A stretch of DNA of 64,000 nt from Hahella sp. KA22 (lineage in GTDB: Bacteria > Pseudomonadota > Gammaproteobacteria > Pseudomonadales > Oleiphilaceae), in the NCBI RefSeq assembly GCF_004135205.1, contig NZ_CP035490.1, forward strand, positions 3,737,501 to 3,801,500. The letters run 5' to 3'. The notes under the pieces are model-generated. The model was not told where the DNA came from, did not search any database, and was given only the letters and a program-made list of their open reading frames with translations. The translations under genes were made by a program, and so were the position numbers. Below, piece by piece: positions 50,570-60,181 of this stretch; within the stretch, counting starts at the first letter, position 1, and each line of letters starts with the position of its first letter.

Positions 50570-53551
50570 CTATTCAGCTTCTTTACTTCCTGATGCCACG
50601 TCACTAGCCAACTCATCAAGTACTTTGAATACCCCGTCCAGATCTTCACGGTATGTTGCAATGTAATTGTATGTTACTATGCTCCGGTACTCCTTTTGTA
50701 GATTCTTATCTTTAATAAGTTGTCCATTTCGCTCCCAGTAAAGTCCCATTTCTTTTGGATCGAGTCCTCCGGGAAGTCCAGACTTTGTTGGGTAGTAACC
50801 ATCATTGACCTCTCCAGCCGAGAACGCGTTACCCAAATGCTCTAGACAGTAATCTAAGAAGTAAAAGATATTATTTTCATCAATTGAAGGCTCGAAACAA
50901 AATCTAAATATGTACTTGTTCATTAGCTTTGCTATTCCGCCTTTATCGGCAGTTCCCGACTCGTCGTAAAACCCACAGCATACACCGGAACCGCTAGGAG
51001 GTTTCGCACTACTCAGTTGATATATCACGAATATAGCTACGGTGGAACGCGCTGACGAAATGTACTTCTCCAACGAAAAAGAATTCTGCTCGGGTTGACC
51101 GTTCCGTGGTGAGGGGCTGCTAATTGGAGGGGGGGCGTCTCCTAGAAATACTGTATCAGGGGTTTCACTAATTTCCTTATAGAAGTTCCTTCGTGGCGTT
51201 ATGTATTCTCGCTTGAATAGAAAAAATATCCTTTGGGATATCTCTCTCATTTCCGCCAATTCGAGCTTTTTGACATCTCCTTCTATAGGGGCATTACTAT
51301 TATTATGACGAATCAACGCTGTGTATAGATTGTGCAGCTGCGATTGGCGGTCTATCGAGCAAGAGAGCCTGAATGTCATGAGGTCACTCCATCCAATTAC
51401 GCCGCGAGAACTGGCTACTAAGCGTTGGAGTAAACCTTTACCCTTGTAGGAATGTTCGCCGAAAATACGCCATGCTATCTCCATAACATTAGTATCAGTA
51501 ATCTTGCGACGGTAGCGATGATTCTGGGCATCTCCCCAGCCGGCACTATCTAAAAGTTGAAGCAATGTGTAGATAGATCTCTCTCTCAGTCCTCTATCAT
51601 TAATAACAATTGATGAGTAGCGGGGCAGATACTCGACAAGTGTGTCTATGGCGTTGTCAGTGATTTCTCGAGTGAAGCTATGAGCTTGGTTGGCAAGTAT
51701 CCTCCAAAACTGATCATGGGCATGATCTCCTCGTTCCAGCCGGAAGTCATGGGACGATAGAACTGATTCAATGGATGCTCCTTTTAGAACTTGTTCTACG
51801 GCTTTTTTGTAAAGTACAAAGGTTTCCTGTGGCTCCGGTGTGATGAATCTTACAATGAGCTTGAGGTAATTCTCTAAATTCCTGGCGGAGGTTTGGTTAA
51901 AACAGGCGCGTGACGATAGCTTTTCTTCGTCAATCCCACCCCTTTTTAAATCCAGCGTTTTTGTGTCAAAAAGCTCTTTTAATAAAAAGGCTGGTGTTTC
52001 TGGCTGTGCCTCCACAAATACTGAGAAGTCAGATGCATTCTTGTAATCGTTTTGTCCATATTCACGACGCACTGAAAATATTCCAGAACGTCCTTGCGTC
52101 TCTTCGGCATAAATACGTCTGAACAGCCCAGGGTAGTTTAGGTGTATGAGTATCAGGTTTATAAGATCACGCTCATTAAAGTCTGTCCGGCCTAAGTCGC
52201 TTTTCTCAAGCTGCATGAGCAGCATAGCGTTGACGAAACGCTTTACCTTGCGTAGGTCGCCAGCTAAGGGGAGATACTGTGCGGCTTTGTCTCCATCGAG
52301 AATGTTTGCTAATTCATCAAGCACGGAGCTTAGTTTCTGCATCGTATCAGATGGTGTTGTGCTGAGTTGGTTAGCTTGAGATTTCCAGTCCCTGCGTAAA
52401 AAATCCCGAATATGTGAGCTATCAACAAATAGGCTTAGCTTCACTGTTATGAATTTCTCTAGGAACTCTCGTGCTCTTGAATTTTCTTCGTGGCCTCCAG
52501 CCAGGACTTCTGTGTCGTAACAGAGAATATAGGTCGCCTGTGAAAGCTTGAACGTCCGGCGTATCGCAAACAGTACGTTGTTTATGGTTTTAGTGTCTAA
52601 GCGATCAAGGTCATCAATGACGATTATTACACGACGATTAATGCGCTTCAGGACGTCATTAATATCATCAAGCAGCTCATCAGCGGTCTCTTGCGATGGT
52701 TCTAAAGTGAGCTTGAAGCCAAGGAATGAAATGTCGGCTTTCCCCTTTATCAACCTAGAGTATCGTGACACAGCAGGACGAAACTCAGGAACGAATACTT
52801 TTTGTTGAATTGCTGAGGATAAGTCGCGAATCAAACGATCGGAAAGATCAGGATCAGAGGCGTATCGAAGGGGCTCAAATCGGCAAACAATGACTCTATC
52901 GTCTGCTGCTTCCCAATAATGTTGAGCAAGGTTGATAAAGCTAGTTTTACCGACTCCCCATGGCCCATCGACCCCAAAGGTAAGTCCTGAATGGGCTTCG
53001 CTTTCAAGGACAGTATCCGCGAATGATTTGACCTGCTTGTCGCTGGCTAGCAGATCATCCTTGTCATTAACAACTTCCTCGTCGGCAAGGAAATACAGCT
53101 GTGGAGCCGCCTTTTTAGTTCCTAGGCAGTACTTTCGGAATAGTGGCGATGTGAGCAATATAGAAAGATACAGAAGGATTGCTGGCGCCCATTGGGGCTC
53201 TGCATCCTTAAGTGCGTCATGTACCTTAGATAGCCATGGTGAAGTTAATGCGTTTACCCAGATGCCAGCAACAATCGCACCTAGTAAATCAAAACGGAAA
53301 CTTCGCCCAATTTTTTCAGTGGCTATATGCAATTCCCGTTCTCTTGCATATAGAAAGCAAATCAATAGCTCTAAGATAACACCGCCTTTTATTACACAAA
53401 AAGGCACACCTGACAGTGTTAGAGCGAAGCTTGATCCAAGATAGTATGCAATTCGCCAGACTTCGGCTCCCACAAAACCAATGACAAACAGCCTCGCGAA
53501 CACCAGTAACTCTGGCATATTCATTGTTTGATCGTGTTTGGTGGCAGCCAT
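50570..53551 (-). CDS. KAP-family P-loop NTPase with membrane segments
   Basis: A 993-residue protein. Hydrophobic helices at about 13-35, 38-68, 88-108 and 122-138 anchor the N-terminus in the inner membrane. A KAP-type NTPase domain follows: Walker A GPWGVGKT at 196-203 and Walker B IDDLD at 312-316, with DRLD in the following helix. Between them lies a long membrane-associated insertion typical of the family. The C-terminal 500 residues are helical and charged without known motif. KAP NTPases act in phage exclusion (PifA) and in organising membrane complexes. GGAGAAAGTAAT precedes the ATG. The gene is more AT-rich than core genes. A defensive role is inferred. Confidence 0.88.
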   Translation of the reverse strand: MAATKHDQTMNMPELLVFARLFVIGFVGAEVWRIAYYLGSSFALTLSGVPFCVIKGGVILELLICFLYARERELHIATEKIGRSFRFDLLGAIVAGIWVNALTSPWLSKVHDALKDAEPQWAPAILLYLSILLTSPLFRKYCLGTKKAAPQLYFLADEEVVNDKDDLLASDKQVKSFADTVLESEAHSGLTFGVDGPWGVGKTSFINLAQHYWEAADDRVIVCRFEPLRYASDPDLSDRLIRDLSSAIQQKVFVPEFRPAVSRYSRLIKGKADISFLGFKLTLEPSQETADELLDDINDVLKRINRRVIIVIDDLDRLDTKTINNVLFAIRRTFKLSQATYILCYDTEVLAGGHEENSRAREFLEKFITVKLSLFVDSSHIRDFLRRDWKSQANQLSTTPSDTMQKLSSVLDELANILDGDKAAQYLPLAGDLRKVKRFVNAMLLMQLEKSDLGRTDFNERDLINLILIHLNYPGLFRRIYAEETQGRSGIFSVRREYGQNDYKNASDFSVFVEAQPETPAFLLKELFDTKTLDLKRGGIDEEKLSSRACFNQTSARNLENYLKLIVRFITPEPQETFVLYKKAVEQVLKGASIESVLSSHDFRLERGDHAHDQFWRILANQAHSFTREITDNAIDTLVEYLPRYSSIVINDRGLRERSIYTLLQLLDSAGWGDAQNHRYRRKITDTNVMEIAWRIFGEHSYKGKGLLQRLVASSRGVIGWSDLMTFRLSCSIDRQSQLHNLYTALIRHNNSNAPIEGDVKKLELAEMREISQRIFFLFKREYITPRRNFYKEISETPDTVFLGDAPPPISSPSPRNGQPEQNSFSLEKYISSARSTVAIFVIYQLSSAKPPSGSGVCCGFYDESGTADKGGIAKLMNKYIFRFCFEPSIDENNIFYFLDYCLEHLGNAFSAGEVNDGYYPTKSGLPGGLDPKEMGLYWERNGQLIKDKNLQKEYRSIVTYNYIATYREDLDGVFKVLDELASDVASGSKEAE

Positions 53552-53807
53552 TACTTTCTCTCCGAGAAACGGGCTAGATTACAAAATATCCATTCAGTTT
53601 CGGTCATGCTCCATCGGAAAAACTAGTACAGGAGTTGTATGACCAAACATAGAGAATATAGACCAGTGACCGGCACGAAGCGCCACCACCACCGGCTAGC
53701 ATTCAGAAAGAAATCTCTATAAGGTGATTAATCTGTTTCTACTTCACTGATTTATCTCGTTATTCGAAAACGAACCAGAAATCAGGCGAATACGGATTGG
53801 AGGAGGA

Positions 53808-54197
53808 ATGATGGCGGTCGTATTGATGACGCTGATTGGCTTAACAGTGGCCGCATGGTTGTGGCTGGCGTTAATGGCCATTGTGGCGGTGAAAAACGAT
53901 GACACATTGGAACGGGGCCAAAAGGCGCTACAGTTTTTTATCATACTCGTGGCGCCACTTTTCGGCTCCTTAATGGCGCTCTATCTGGTAAACCAGTACT
54001 CGCCTGAAGCCATACCGCACCGGCTGATTCCATGGCCGTTCAGAAGCTTCTTAAGCAGTACGGCTCAAGCCTACAACGGCGGCGTAGACAACTCAGCAGG
54101 CACTGCATATGACTTCGCCATTAGCGCGCGTCATGATAGCGGCATGTTCGATATGGGGTCTGATGGCGGCGGTGGCGATGGAGGAGGCGGAGACTAA
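53808..54197 (+). CDS. Small membrane protein with Gly/Asp-rich tail
   Basis: A 129-residue protein with two membrane helices (VLMTLIGLTVAAWLWLALMA and ALQFFIILVAPLFGSLMALY). The tail is a run of Gly and Asp (SDGGGGDGGGGD) after a Ser-rich stretch. GGAGGAGGA precedes the ATG. No family is recognised. It is separated from the KAP ATPase by 256 bp in the divergent direction, and from the Nmad2-like gene by 184 bp. Confidence 0.75.
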   Translation: MMAVVLMTLIGLTVAAWLWLALMAIVAVKNDDTLERGQKALQFFIILVAPLFGSLMALYLVNQYSPEAIPHRLIPWPFRSFLSSTAQAYNGGVDNSAGTAYDFAISARHDSGMFDMGSDGGGGDGGGGD

Positions 54198-54381
54198 CCT
54201 TTCTCTGATAACCACCTGGTGTCCCTTCTCATCACCCCAAAATACGCCAATACGCACTCAGTTTCTTCCTGTAGCAAAAGCCAACCAAACATAACAACTT
54301 TCCGGGCTTGCAGCCCTTGCCAATTCCTCTTTCTAGCCTAGTTTTTAAACACGATGGTAATACTGGCTGAGGGAGGTTTTT

Positions 54382-55146
54382 ATGCGTTTGTATAGTTATA
54401 AAATGACCCACGATTCAGGCTTCGCGCCCAATCCTTTTGGTAAGTGGTTGACGTTGGCGACTTGCAAACCCTATATACGAAAGAATGGTAACGTTAATGT
54501 AGAGGAAGAGGGCGGAACGTGGATTGCAGGCTTCTCGTCCGCTACCTTGAACGGCGACGCAGTAGGTCACGAGCGACTTGTCTATTTGATGAAAGTGGAG
54601 AAGAAGTTATCAATCAGCGCCTATTTTAACGACTCTAGCTTCAAGAATAAGATTCCAGATATGACGGCTAAGAGCGCGATACAGCGAGCCGGAGATAACA
54701 TTTACGAATTACTGCCGTCAGGCGACCCAAAAGATTACACACACTATCGGCAGGTCAAGAATCCTAGCCACTGGGATATAAAGCAAGATAAGCCTCATAT
54801 GGGGTGTCAGGAGGAAGATATCTCTGGTAAGAATGTGTTGATTGCGAAAACGTTTTATTACTTCGGTCGCGAGCCGCTGGTGATCCCAGACGAATATCGT
54901 CCCTCAGTTCCCAAAGGCTCATCAGTCTATGGAAACCTAACGGAAGGGGACAGAGTTAAAAAATTTATCGCCTTTGTTCATGAAAGTGCATCCAAAGCAG
55001 GTCTAATTCATCTTCCTCACACATTCGACGCCGACGAAAAAACATGTGGTAGCTGCGCCCCAAAACCTGCGAAAAAAGCGCCCAAAACGACCTGTGCTCC
55101 CCCTAATCAAAATCCCGCTCGCCAGGCAGCCACGCAATCACGTTAA
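54382..55146 (+). CDS. Nmad2-like nucleotide-modification-associated protein
   Basis: A 254-residue protein. The N-terminus YSYKMTHDSGFAPNPFGKWL and the following LATCKPYIRK, WIAGFSS, ERLVYLMKVEKKLSISAYFN and GDNIYELL match the Nmad2 domain, defined by computation in loci for DNA-base modification. Catalytic residues of that domain are unproven. The C-terminus has CGSC, then a Pro/Lys-rich tail with another Cys, which may bind metal. GGGAGG precedes the ATG. The stop overlaps the convergent solute-binding protein gene by 44 bp. No other modification gene lies near, so a direct role is unclear. Confidence 0.75.
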   Translation: MRLYSYKMTHDSGFAPNPFGKWLTLATCKPYIRKNGNVNVEEEGGTWIAGFSSATLNGDAVGHERLVYLMKVEKKLSISAYFNDSSFKNKIPDMTAKSAIQRAGDNIYELLPSGDPKDYTHYRQVKNPSHWDIKQDKPHMGCQEEDISGKNVLIAKTFYYFGREPLVIPDEYRPSVPKGSSVYGNLTEGDRVKKFIAFVHESASKAGLIHLPHTFDADEKTCGSCAPKPAKKAPKTTCAPPNQNPARQAATQSR

Positions 55147-55894
55147 AACGCTCGGCGATCTCCCGGTATGCCGGTTGTTGGCGGAATTGTTTATAGGCGA
55201 TGGCGAATTCATAGGCGAGTTTGCCGCCGCTTTGGCGGCTGAAGGCGATGTACATGGGTTCGGAGGGGAATAGGGCGCCTTGCAGCGGTTGTACGATTTC
55301 CTCCATATTTTCGACGGCGGTTTTACTGCGCAGCAAGGCGTTAGAGCCGCCCAGGATGGCGTCGTAACGGTCGTTGACCAGCATGAGGAAGAGCTGCGCC
55401 ATGGTGACGGTGCGTTGTTGCAACGGGTAATTGTTGCGGATTAACGCCATCGCTTCGTCATTGATGTGATAACCCGTGGGGACGGCGACGCGCCAGCGGG
55501 TGACGAAATGCTCCAGCGGCGGATCGTAGAGAATTTCATTGGCGCGGGACTTTTTTATGTAGATAGTGCTCTGTGAAATGTGCAGAAGATTATCGGGCAG
55601 ATAAAGCGCGAACTTCTCGCGCTCAATGGACTTCGCCATATAGGTCACAGCGTTCACTTCGCCGTTTTCCAGCATCTTGACGACACGGGTCCAGGGGAGG
55701 CGCACAAACTCGACCTTCCATCCCAGACTGGCCGTCACCTGCTTGACGACCTCCGTATGAAAACCGGTCAGCTCACCGGAATCCGCCACATATTCAAAGG
55801 GTTTATTGTTGGCGTCCTCCATGCCGATGATTAAGGTCTGCGCAAGCACTCCCTGCGAAAACAACGCGAACCAGAGCCACAGAGCATAACGCAT
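55103..55894 (-). CDS. Solitary periplasmic solute-binding protein (SBP_bac_3 type)
   Basis: A 263-residue protein with a signal peptide ending at GVLAQT. The mature N-terminus LIIGMEDANNKPFEYVADSG has the ligand-lobe opening of family 3 proteins, and the hinge is RWRVAVPTGYHI. ATG at 55894 follows GGAGGAG; an in-frame upstream start at 55909 overlaps that site. Its end overlaps the tail of the Nmad2-like gene on the other strand. No transporter partner is found. Confidence 0.82.
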   Translation of the reverse strand: MRYALWLWFALFSQGVLAQTLIIGMEDANNKPFEYVADSGELTGFHTEVVKQVTASLGWKVEFVRLPWTRVVKMLENGEVNAVTYMAKSIEREKFALYLPDNLLHISQSTIYIKKSRANEILYDPPLEHFVTRWRVAVPTGYHINDEAMALIRNNYPLQQRTVTMAQLFLMLVNDRYDAILGGSNALLRSKTAVENMEEIVQPLQGALFPSEPMYIAFSRQSGGKLAYEFAIAYKQFRQQPAYREIAERFNVIAWLPGERDFD

Positions 55895-56142
55895 GCATTC
55901 TCCTCCCAACCATTAGAGTCAGTATAGTTACGATCCCGTAGATGCTCGATTAATCCGCGCCATTTTGCCGAATAGCCTGGCTGCGGTTGCAATAAAGAGA
56001 GAAGGGGAAGCGGGCGTTCTGCTTCTTCCTTGCTCACCCAACCGGACTAGCTCAAAAATCCCTGCGACATTTTGCCGCATCCATCTCCCGTAAAGGCTTC
56101 ATTACTATGCCCTTTTTCTAACATTGATAGTAAGGGGACGTT

Positions 56143-58392
56143 ATGCGCCTGAACCGCGCGATCGGGGCTGTAGCAAGCCTTGCGCTGCCATTGGGGGCCG
56201 CGGCGGAAGAGGCCACTGTGTTACAAGCGGTGGAAGTGGTGGGAGAACGGCCCGCGTTGGTGAGCGAGCCGACGGCTTTACAAACGGAAGTCATGGCGGA
56301 GAAACTGGAGAACATCAACAGTCCAGAGGTATCCGATGCGCTTAAATACGAGCCCAACCTGATCGTGCGCAAACGCTATATCGGCGACCGTAACGCCACC
56401 TTATCCTTCCGCGAAACGCACACCACCCAGACCGCCCGCGCGGTGGTGATGGGGGATGGCATCATGCTGAGCAACTTCCTGGGCTCCAGCTTCAACTTCG
56501 CGCCGCGATGGAGCCTGATGCAGCCGGAGGAGATCGAATGGATCGAAGTGCTGTATGGACCTTACTCCGCGGAATACAGCGGCAACGCCATGGGCGGCGC
56601 GGTGATCATGCACGGCCGCATGCCGGAGCAGCGGGAGGCGCAGGTAAGCGCGGGCGTGTTCCTGCAGGATTTCAGCGCTTACGGCACAGATGAAACCTAC
56701 TTTGGCTACAAGACCCATGCTTCATTCGGCGATCGCCAGGGGCCCTGGAGTTACTTCCTGGCGACGGACTGGCTGCAGAACGAAGGGCATCCACAAAGCT
56801 TCGGCATCGTCTCCGGCAGTGGCGGCGCTCCGGTGGGCAACCCTGTCGAAGGCGCTCATGACTATCCGGCGGGAGGTTACCTGTATAACTCCGCCGGGCG
56901 CAGCGACATCGGCGAAAGCGTCAGCAAAATCAAGCTGGGCTACGACATTAACGAGCGCCTGCAAGCCAGAGTGACCCTGGCGTATCTGGATCGCAACGAA
57001 GACACCCTCAATCCGGAAACCTATCTGCGCGACGCCGCCGGCCAGCCCGTATATAACGGCGAAGTGGATATCGACGGCGCCAGCTACAAAGTCAGCAGTC
57101 AGCGCCTGGGCGAATCCAAGGCAAAAGACCTGATCTATGGCGCTGAACTGGAAGGCGCGCTGGGGCAGGGGTGGGAAATCAAATCCGCTTTGTCCTTTTA
57201 TGATGTGCTGGAGCAAAAGCAACGTCGCTCAGGTACGAACTACGAAGAGGCGCAAAGCAACGGCGCGGGAACCCTGACGGAAGACCAGGGCACGGGCTGG
57301 GAGACCGCCGACGTCAAATTCGGCCATCGTCACGACGGCGGCTGGTTGGGCGACCGCGTTTTGTTTGGCTATCACTTTGATCGCTATCGGCTGGATCAGG
57401 CCAACTACAACACCACTCACTGGCGCAGCGACGACATCGCCAGCTTGAGCGGCGACACGGAAGGAACCACCCGCACCCATGCGCTGTTCGTGGAAAATGA
57501 ATGGACCCTGGCCCCGGCCTGGGGAATGACGCTGGGCGCCCGTCAGGAGTGGTGGCGCGCCTATGACGGCAAGCTGGCGCGGGATTTCGGCGCCGATCGC
57601 GTGAGCGCAGCCTATCCGGAAAGAAGCGAATCCGATTTGTCCCCCAAAGCCAGTTTCAGCTATCGCCCCGATGCGGACTGGAGCGCCACCTTGTCTCTGG
57701 CGCTGGCTTATCGCTATCCCACCGTGGGCGAGCTGTATCAGGGCTCCATCGACAATACCGGCGCCTTCAACGCCAGCTTTGATCCTGATTTGAAGAAAGA
57801 AAAAAGCTTCGCCAAAAACCTGACGGTCAAACGCAGCTTCGACAGCGCCTCGGTGACCGTCAGCCTGTGGGAAAACGACGTGGATGACGCCATCTACCGG
57901 CAGACCAATGTGCTCACCGGCGTCACCAATTATCAGAATGTCGATCGTGTGCGCTCTCGCGGCGTGGAGCTGGTGACCGGCTTTCAGAACGTGCTGACGC
58001 CCGGGCTGGATCTGGACTTCAACCTGTCCTTCACCGATGCGGAAATCCTCAAGAACAGCGGTGCCCCGGAATCTGAGGGCAAACAGTTTCCCCGCGTTCC
58101 CAAATGGCGCGCCAACGCGCTGGTGGGCTATCAGGCGACGGAGCAGTTGCGTCTGGGCGGCGGCGTTCGTTACGCCAGCGATCCCTACGACAGCCTGGAC
58201 AACAGCGATGGCGACCGTAGCGGCTTCGGCTATACCGACAGCTTCCTGGTGTTCGACGCTCGTGCGGTATATGCACTGGATGAGCATTTCTCAGTCGCCG
58301 GCGGAGTGGATAACCTCACCGACGAACGTTATTACGTCTATCACCCGTATCCGGGTCGAACCTACTATGCGGAGGTCAAATGGAAATATTGA
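56143..58392 (+). CDS. TonB-dependent outer-membrane receptor
   Basis: A 749-residue receptor with a short signal peptide (AIGAVASLALPLGAAAEE). The TonB box region is AVEVVGERPA. The plug domain contains LKYEPNLIVRKRYIGDRNAT and WIEVLYGPYSAEYSGNAMGG, then 22 strands to the terminal EVKWKY. Receptors bring siderophores, cobalamin or metal complexes through the outer membrane using the TonB energy coupling. The ATG at 56143 has AAGGGGA upstream. Its 3' end overlaps the next gene by 13 bp, giving a three-gene operon with a BNR-type periplasmic protein and a thioredoxin-like protein. The substrate is unknown; copper or haem is suggested by the His- and Cys-rich neighbour. Confidence 0.92.
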   Translation: MRLNRAIGAVASLALPLGAAAEEATVLQAVEVVGERPALVSEPTALQTEVMAEKLENINSPEVSDALKYEPNLIVRKRYIGDRNATLSFRETHTTQTARAVVMGDGIMLSNFLGSSFNFAPRWSLMQPEEIEWIEVLYGPYSAEYSGNAMGGAVIMHGRMPEQREAQVSAGVFLQDFSAYGTDETYFGYKTHASFGDRQGPWSYFLATDWLQNEGHPQSFGIVSGSGGAPVGNPVEGAHDYPAGGYLYNSAGRSDIGESVSKIKLGYDINERLQARVTLAYLDRNEDTLNPETYLRDAAGQPVYNGEVDIDGASYKVSSQRLGESKAKDLIYGAELEGALGQGWEIKSALSFYDVLEQKQRRSGTNYEEAQSNGAGTLTEDQGTGWETADVKFGHRHDGGWLGDRVLFGYHFDRYRLDQANYNTTHWRSDDIASLSGDTEGTTRTHALFVENEWTLAPAWGMTLGARQEWWRAYDGKLARDFGADRVSAAYPERSESDLSPKASFSYRPDADWSATLSLALAYRYPTVGELYQGSIDNTGAFNASFDPDLKKEKSFAKNLTVKRSFDSASVTVSLWENDVDDAIYRQTNVLTGVTNYQNVDRVRSRGVELVTGFQNVLTPGLDLDFNLSFTDAEILKNSGAPESEGKQFPRVPKWRANALVGYQATEQLRLGGGVRYASDPYDSLDNSDGDRSGFGYTDSFLVFDARAVYALDEHFSVAGGVDNLTDERYYVYHPYPGRTYYAEVKWKY

Positions 58393-59717
58393 ATCTGCGC
58401 CTGATGCGCGTCGCCGTGATGGCGGCCGCGGCGGGCCTGGCAAGCGGCGGCGTCTACGCCCACGGCGACAAGCATGGCGCGCACAATGATAAAAACGGCG
58501 GCCATCATGGCGCGGCGGCGCCCGCAGGTCCTTGCGCCGATCCTACAGCGCTGCCGTCATTGAACTGCGCCAAGTCGCCCACGCCTGCATTCGGCCGCGA
58601 TGGGCGACTATGGATCACCTGGTATTCCCGCGGACATATCTACATCCAGCATTCCGACGATAACGGCGCCACGTTCAGCGCGCCCCAGGCGGTGAATTCG
58701 ATCCCAGAGCCGGTGGACGACCAGGGCGAAGACCGGCCGCAAGTGGCGCTGGGGCCGCGTAATGAAATCTATCTGTTGTGGACCCGCAAGCTGGATAAAC
58801 CCTACACCGGACATATCCGTTTCAGCCGCTCTCTGGACGGCGGACGCAGCTTCAGCGCGCCGATCAACGTCAATGACGATAAAGACGTGATCGCCCATCG
58901 CTTCCCAACCTTCCGCGTGAATGACCGCGGCGAGATCTTTGTGGTGTGGGTGGATAAACGGGATCTGGAAGCGGCCAAGGCGGCCAACAAGGAATACGCC
59001 GGCGCTGCGCTCTATTACGGCGTCTCCACGGACAACGGCGCGACCTTTCAGACCAGCCGCAAATTGTCGGACAACTCCTGCGAATGCTGCCGCATCGCCA
59101 TGGAGCTGGACGAGCAGGGGTTGCCGGTGATCCTGTATCGACAGGTGTTTGACGGCGGCGTGCGCGATCACGCGGTCATTACTTTCAGCGATCTGACCAC
59201 GAACTCCGCGCCGCAACGGGTGAGCGACGATCAGTGGAAACTGGATGGCTGTCCTCATCACGGCCCGGCGTTGGCGGCGAGCGGCGACAGACAACATCTG
59301 GCCTGGTTCACCGCGGGAGAAAACCGTCAGGGACTGTTCTACGCCCATTCCAGCAAAGACGGCTTCAGCAAGCCCATGGCCTTTGGCGGTCCTGGGGCGG
59401 AGCGGCCTATGATCGAGGCGCTGGGCGACCGCGTCGTACTCACCTGGAAAGCCTTTGCTGACGACCGCACCCGCACCTTCATGCAGGTGTCCGATAACGG
59501 CGGCGACTCCTGGAGCGCCGCTAAGGAAGTGATCAATACCGAAGGCGCGTCGGATCATCCATTGCTGGTCAACGATGGCGACAAGATTTATCTGTCCTGG
59601 CAGACGGCGGAGGAGGGCTATCGTCTGACGCCATTACCGGAATCCACTGCGGAAGTGGCGGCCAACGCTTCCACCAAGGACACCGAGAATCACCATGAAC
59701 ACAAGGAGTCATTGTGA
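58380..59717 (+). CDS. Exported BNR-repeat (sialidase-fold) protein, His/Cys-rich
   Basis: A 445-residue protein. The N-terminal signal (VAVMAAAAGLASGGVYA) is followed by a His-rich stretch, HGDKHGAHNDKNGGHHG. Four or more Asp-box/BNR repeats follow: SDDNGATFSAP, SLDGGRSFSAP, STDNGATFQTS and SDNGGDSWSAA, the mark of a six-bladed sialidase-type propeller. Between blades is NSCECCRIAM, with three close Cys, and DGCPHHGPAL. The tail is His/Glu-rich. Sialidase catalytic residues were not identified, so an enzyme role is uncertain. Metal- or haem-binding is the more likely use. It overlaps the TonB receptor gene at its start and the thioredoxin-like gene at its end. Confidence 0.85.
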   Translation: MEILNLRLMRVAVMAAAAGLASGGVYAHGDKHGAHNDKNGGHHGAAAPAGPCADPTALPSLNCAKSPTPAFGRDGRLWITWYSRGHIYIQHSDDNGATFSAPQAVNSIPEPVDDQGEDRPQVALGPRNEIYLLWTRKLDKPYTGHIRFSRSLDGGRSFSAPINVNDDKDVIAHRFPTFRVNDRGEIFVVWVDKRDLEAAKAANKEYAGAALYYGVSTDNGATFQTSRKLSDNSCECCRIAMELDEQGLPVILYRQVFDGGVRDHAVITFSDLTTNSAPQRVSDDQWKLDGCPHHGPALAASGDRQHLAWFTAGENRQGLFYAHSSKDGFSKPMAFGGPGAERPMIEALGDRVVLTWKAFADDRTRTFMQVSDNGGDSWSAAKEVINTEGASDHPLLVNDGDKIYLSWQTAEEGYRLTPLPESTAEVAANASTKDTENHHEHKESL

Positions 59718-60181
59718 TGGGACGTATGTTGCTGACGCTGGCGGCGCTGCTGGTCGCCTCAGCCGCCAGCGCCGAGGTCAAGCCGTTCACTGCGGACAGC
59801 GTCAACGCAGTTCAGCAACAGTGGGACGGCGAACCCTATCTGATGGTGCTGTGGTCCATTGACTGCCCGCCTTGTCACAAAGAACTGGAAACCTTGGGCG
59901 CTCTGTTGAAGGACAACCCGGACCTGGCGGTGACCCTGGTGTCCACCGATCAGGACATGCCCGAAGCGCAGGTCATGGAGACCCTGGCCCGTTATAAGAT
60001 CGAAGCCGCCGATAACTGGCGCTTCGCTGATCCAGTGCCGGCGCGTCTGCGACAGGCGATTGATCCCTCCTGGTACGGAGAATTGCCGCGCAGCTATTTC
60101 GTTTCCGCCAACGGCGAGCGCAAGGGCCATAGCGGCCTGCTGTCCGAGGACGCCATTCGCGGCTGGCTGCAGAACGATTAA
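59717..60181 (+). CDS. TlpA-like periplasmic thioredoxin
   Basis: A 154-residue protein with a signal peptide (MGRMLLTLAALLVASAASAE). The thioredoxin fold carries the redox motif CPPC at 50-53 (WSIDCPPCHKELET), and a cis-Pro loop in GELPRSYFVSANG. Such exported thioredoxins keep haem- or copper-binding cysteines reduced. The preceding gene encodes a protein with a CECC cluster, a plausible client. AAGGAG lies nine bases before the ATG, which overlaps the stop of that gene by one base (TGATG). Confidence 0.9.
   Translation: MGRMLLTLAALLVASAASAEVKPFTADSVNAVQQQWDGEPYLMVLWSIDCPPCHKELETLGALLKDNPDLAVTLVSTDQDMPEAQVMETLARYKIEAADNWRFADPVPARLRQAIDPSWYGELPRSYFVSANGERKGHSGLLSEDAIRGWLQND

Noticed and set aside
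57229-58287. A 352-codon open frame antisense to the TonB receptor
   Set aside because: It is opposite a clear receptor gene, with low-complexity composition.
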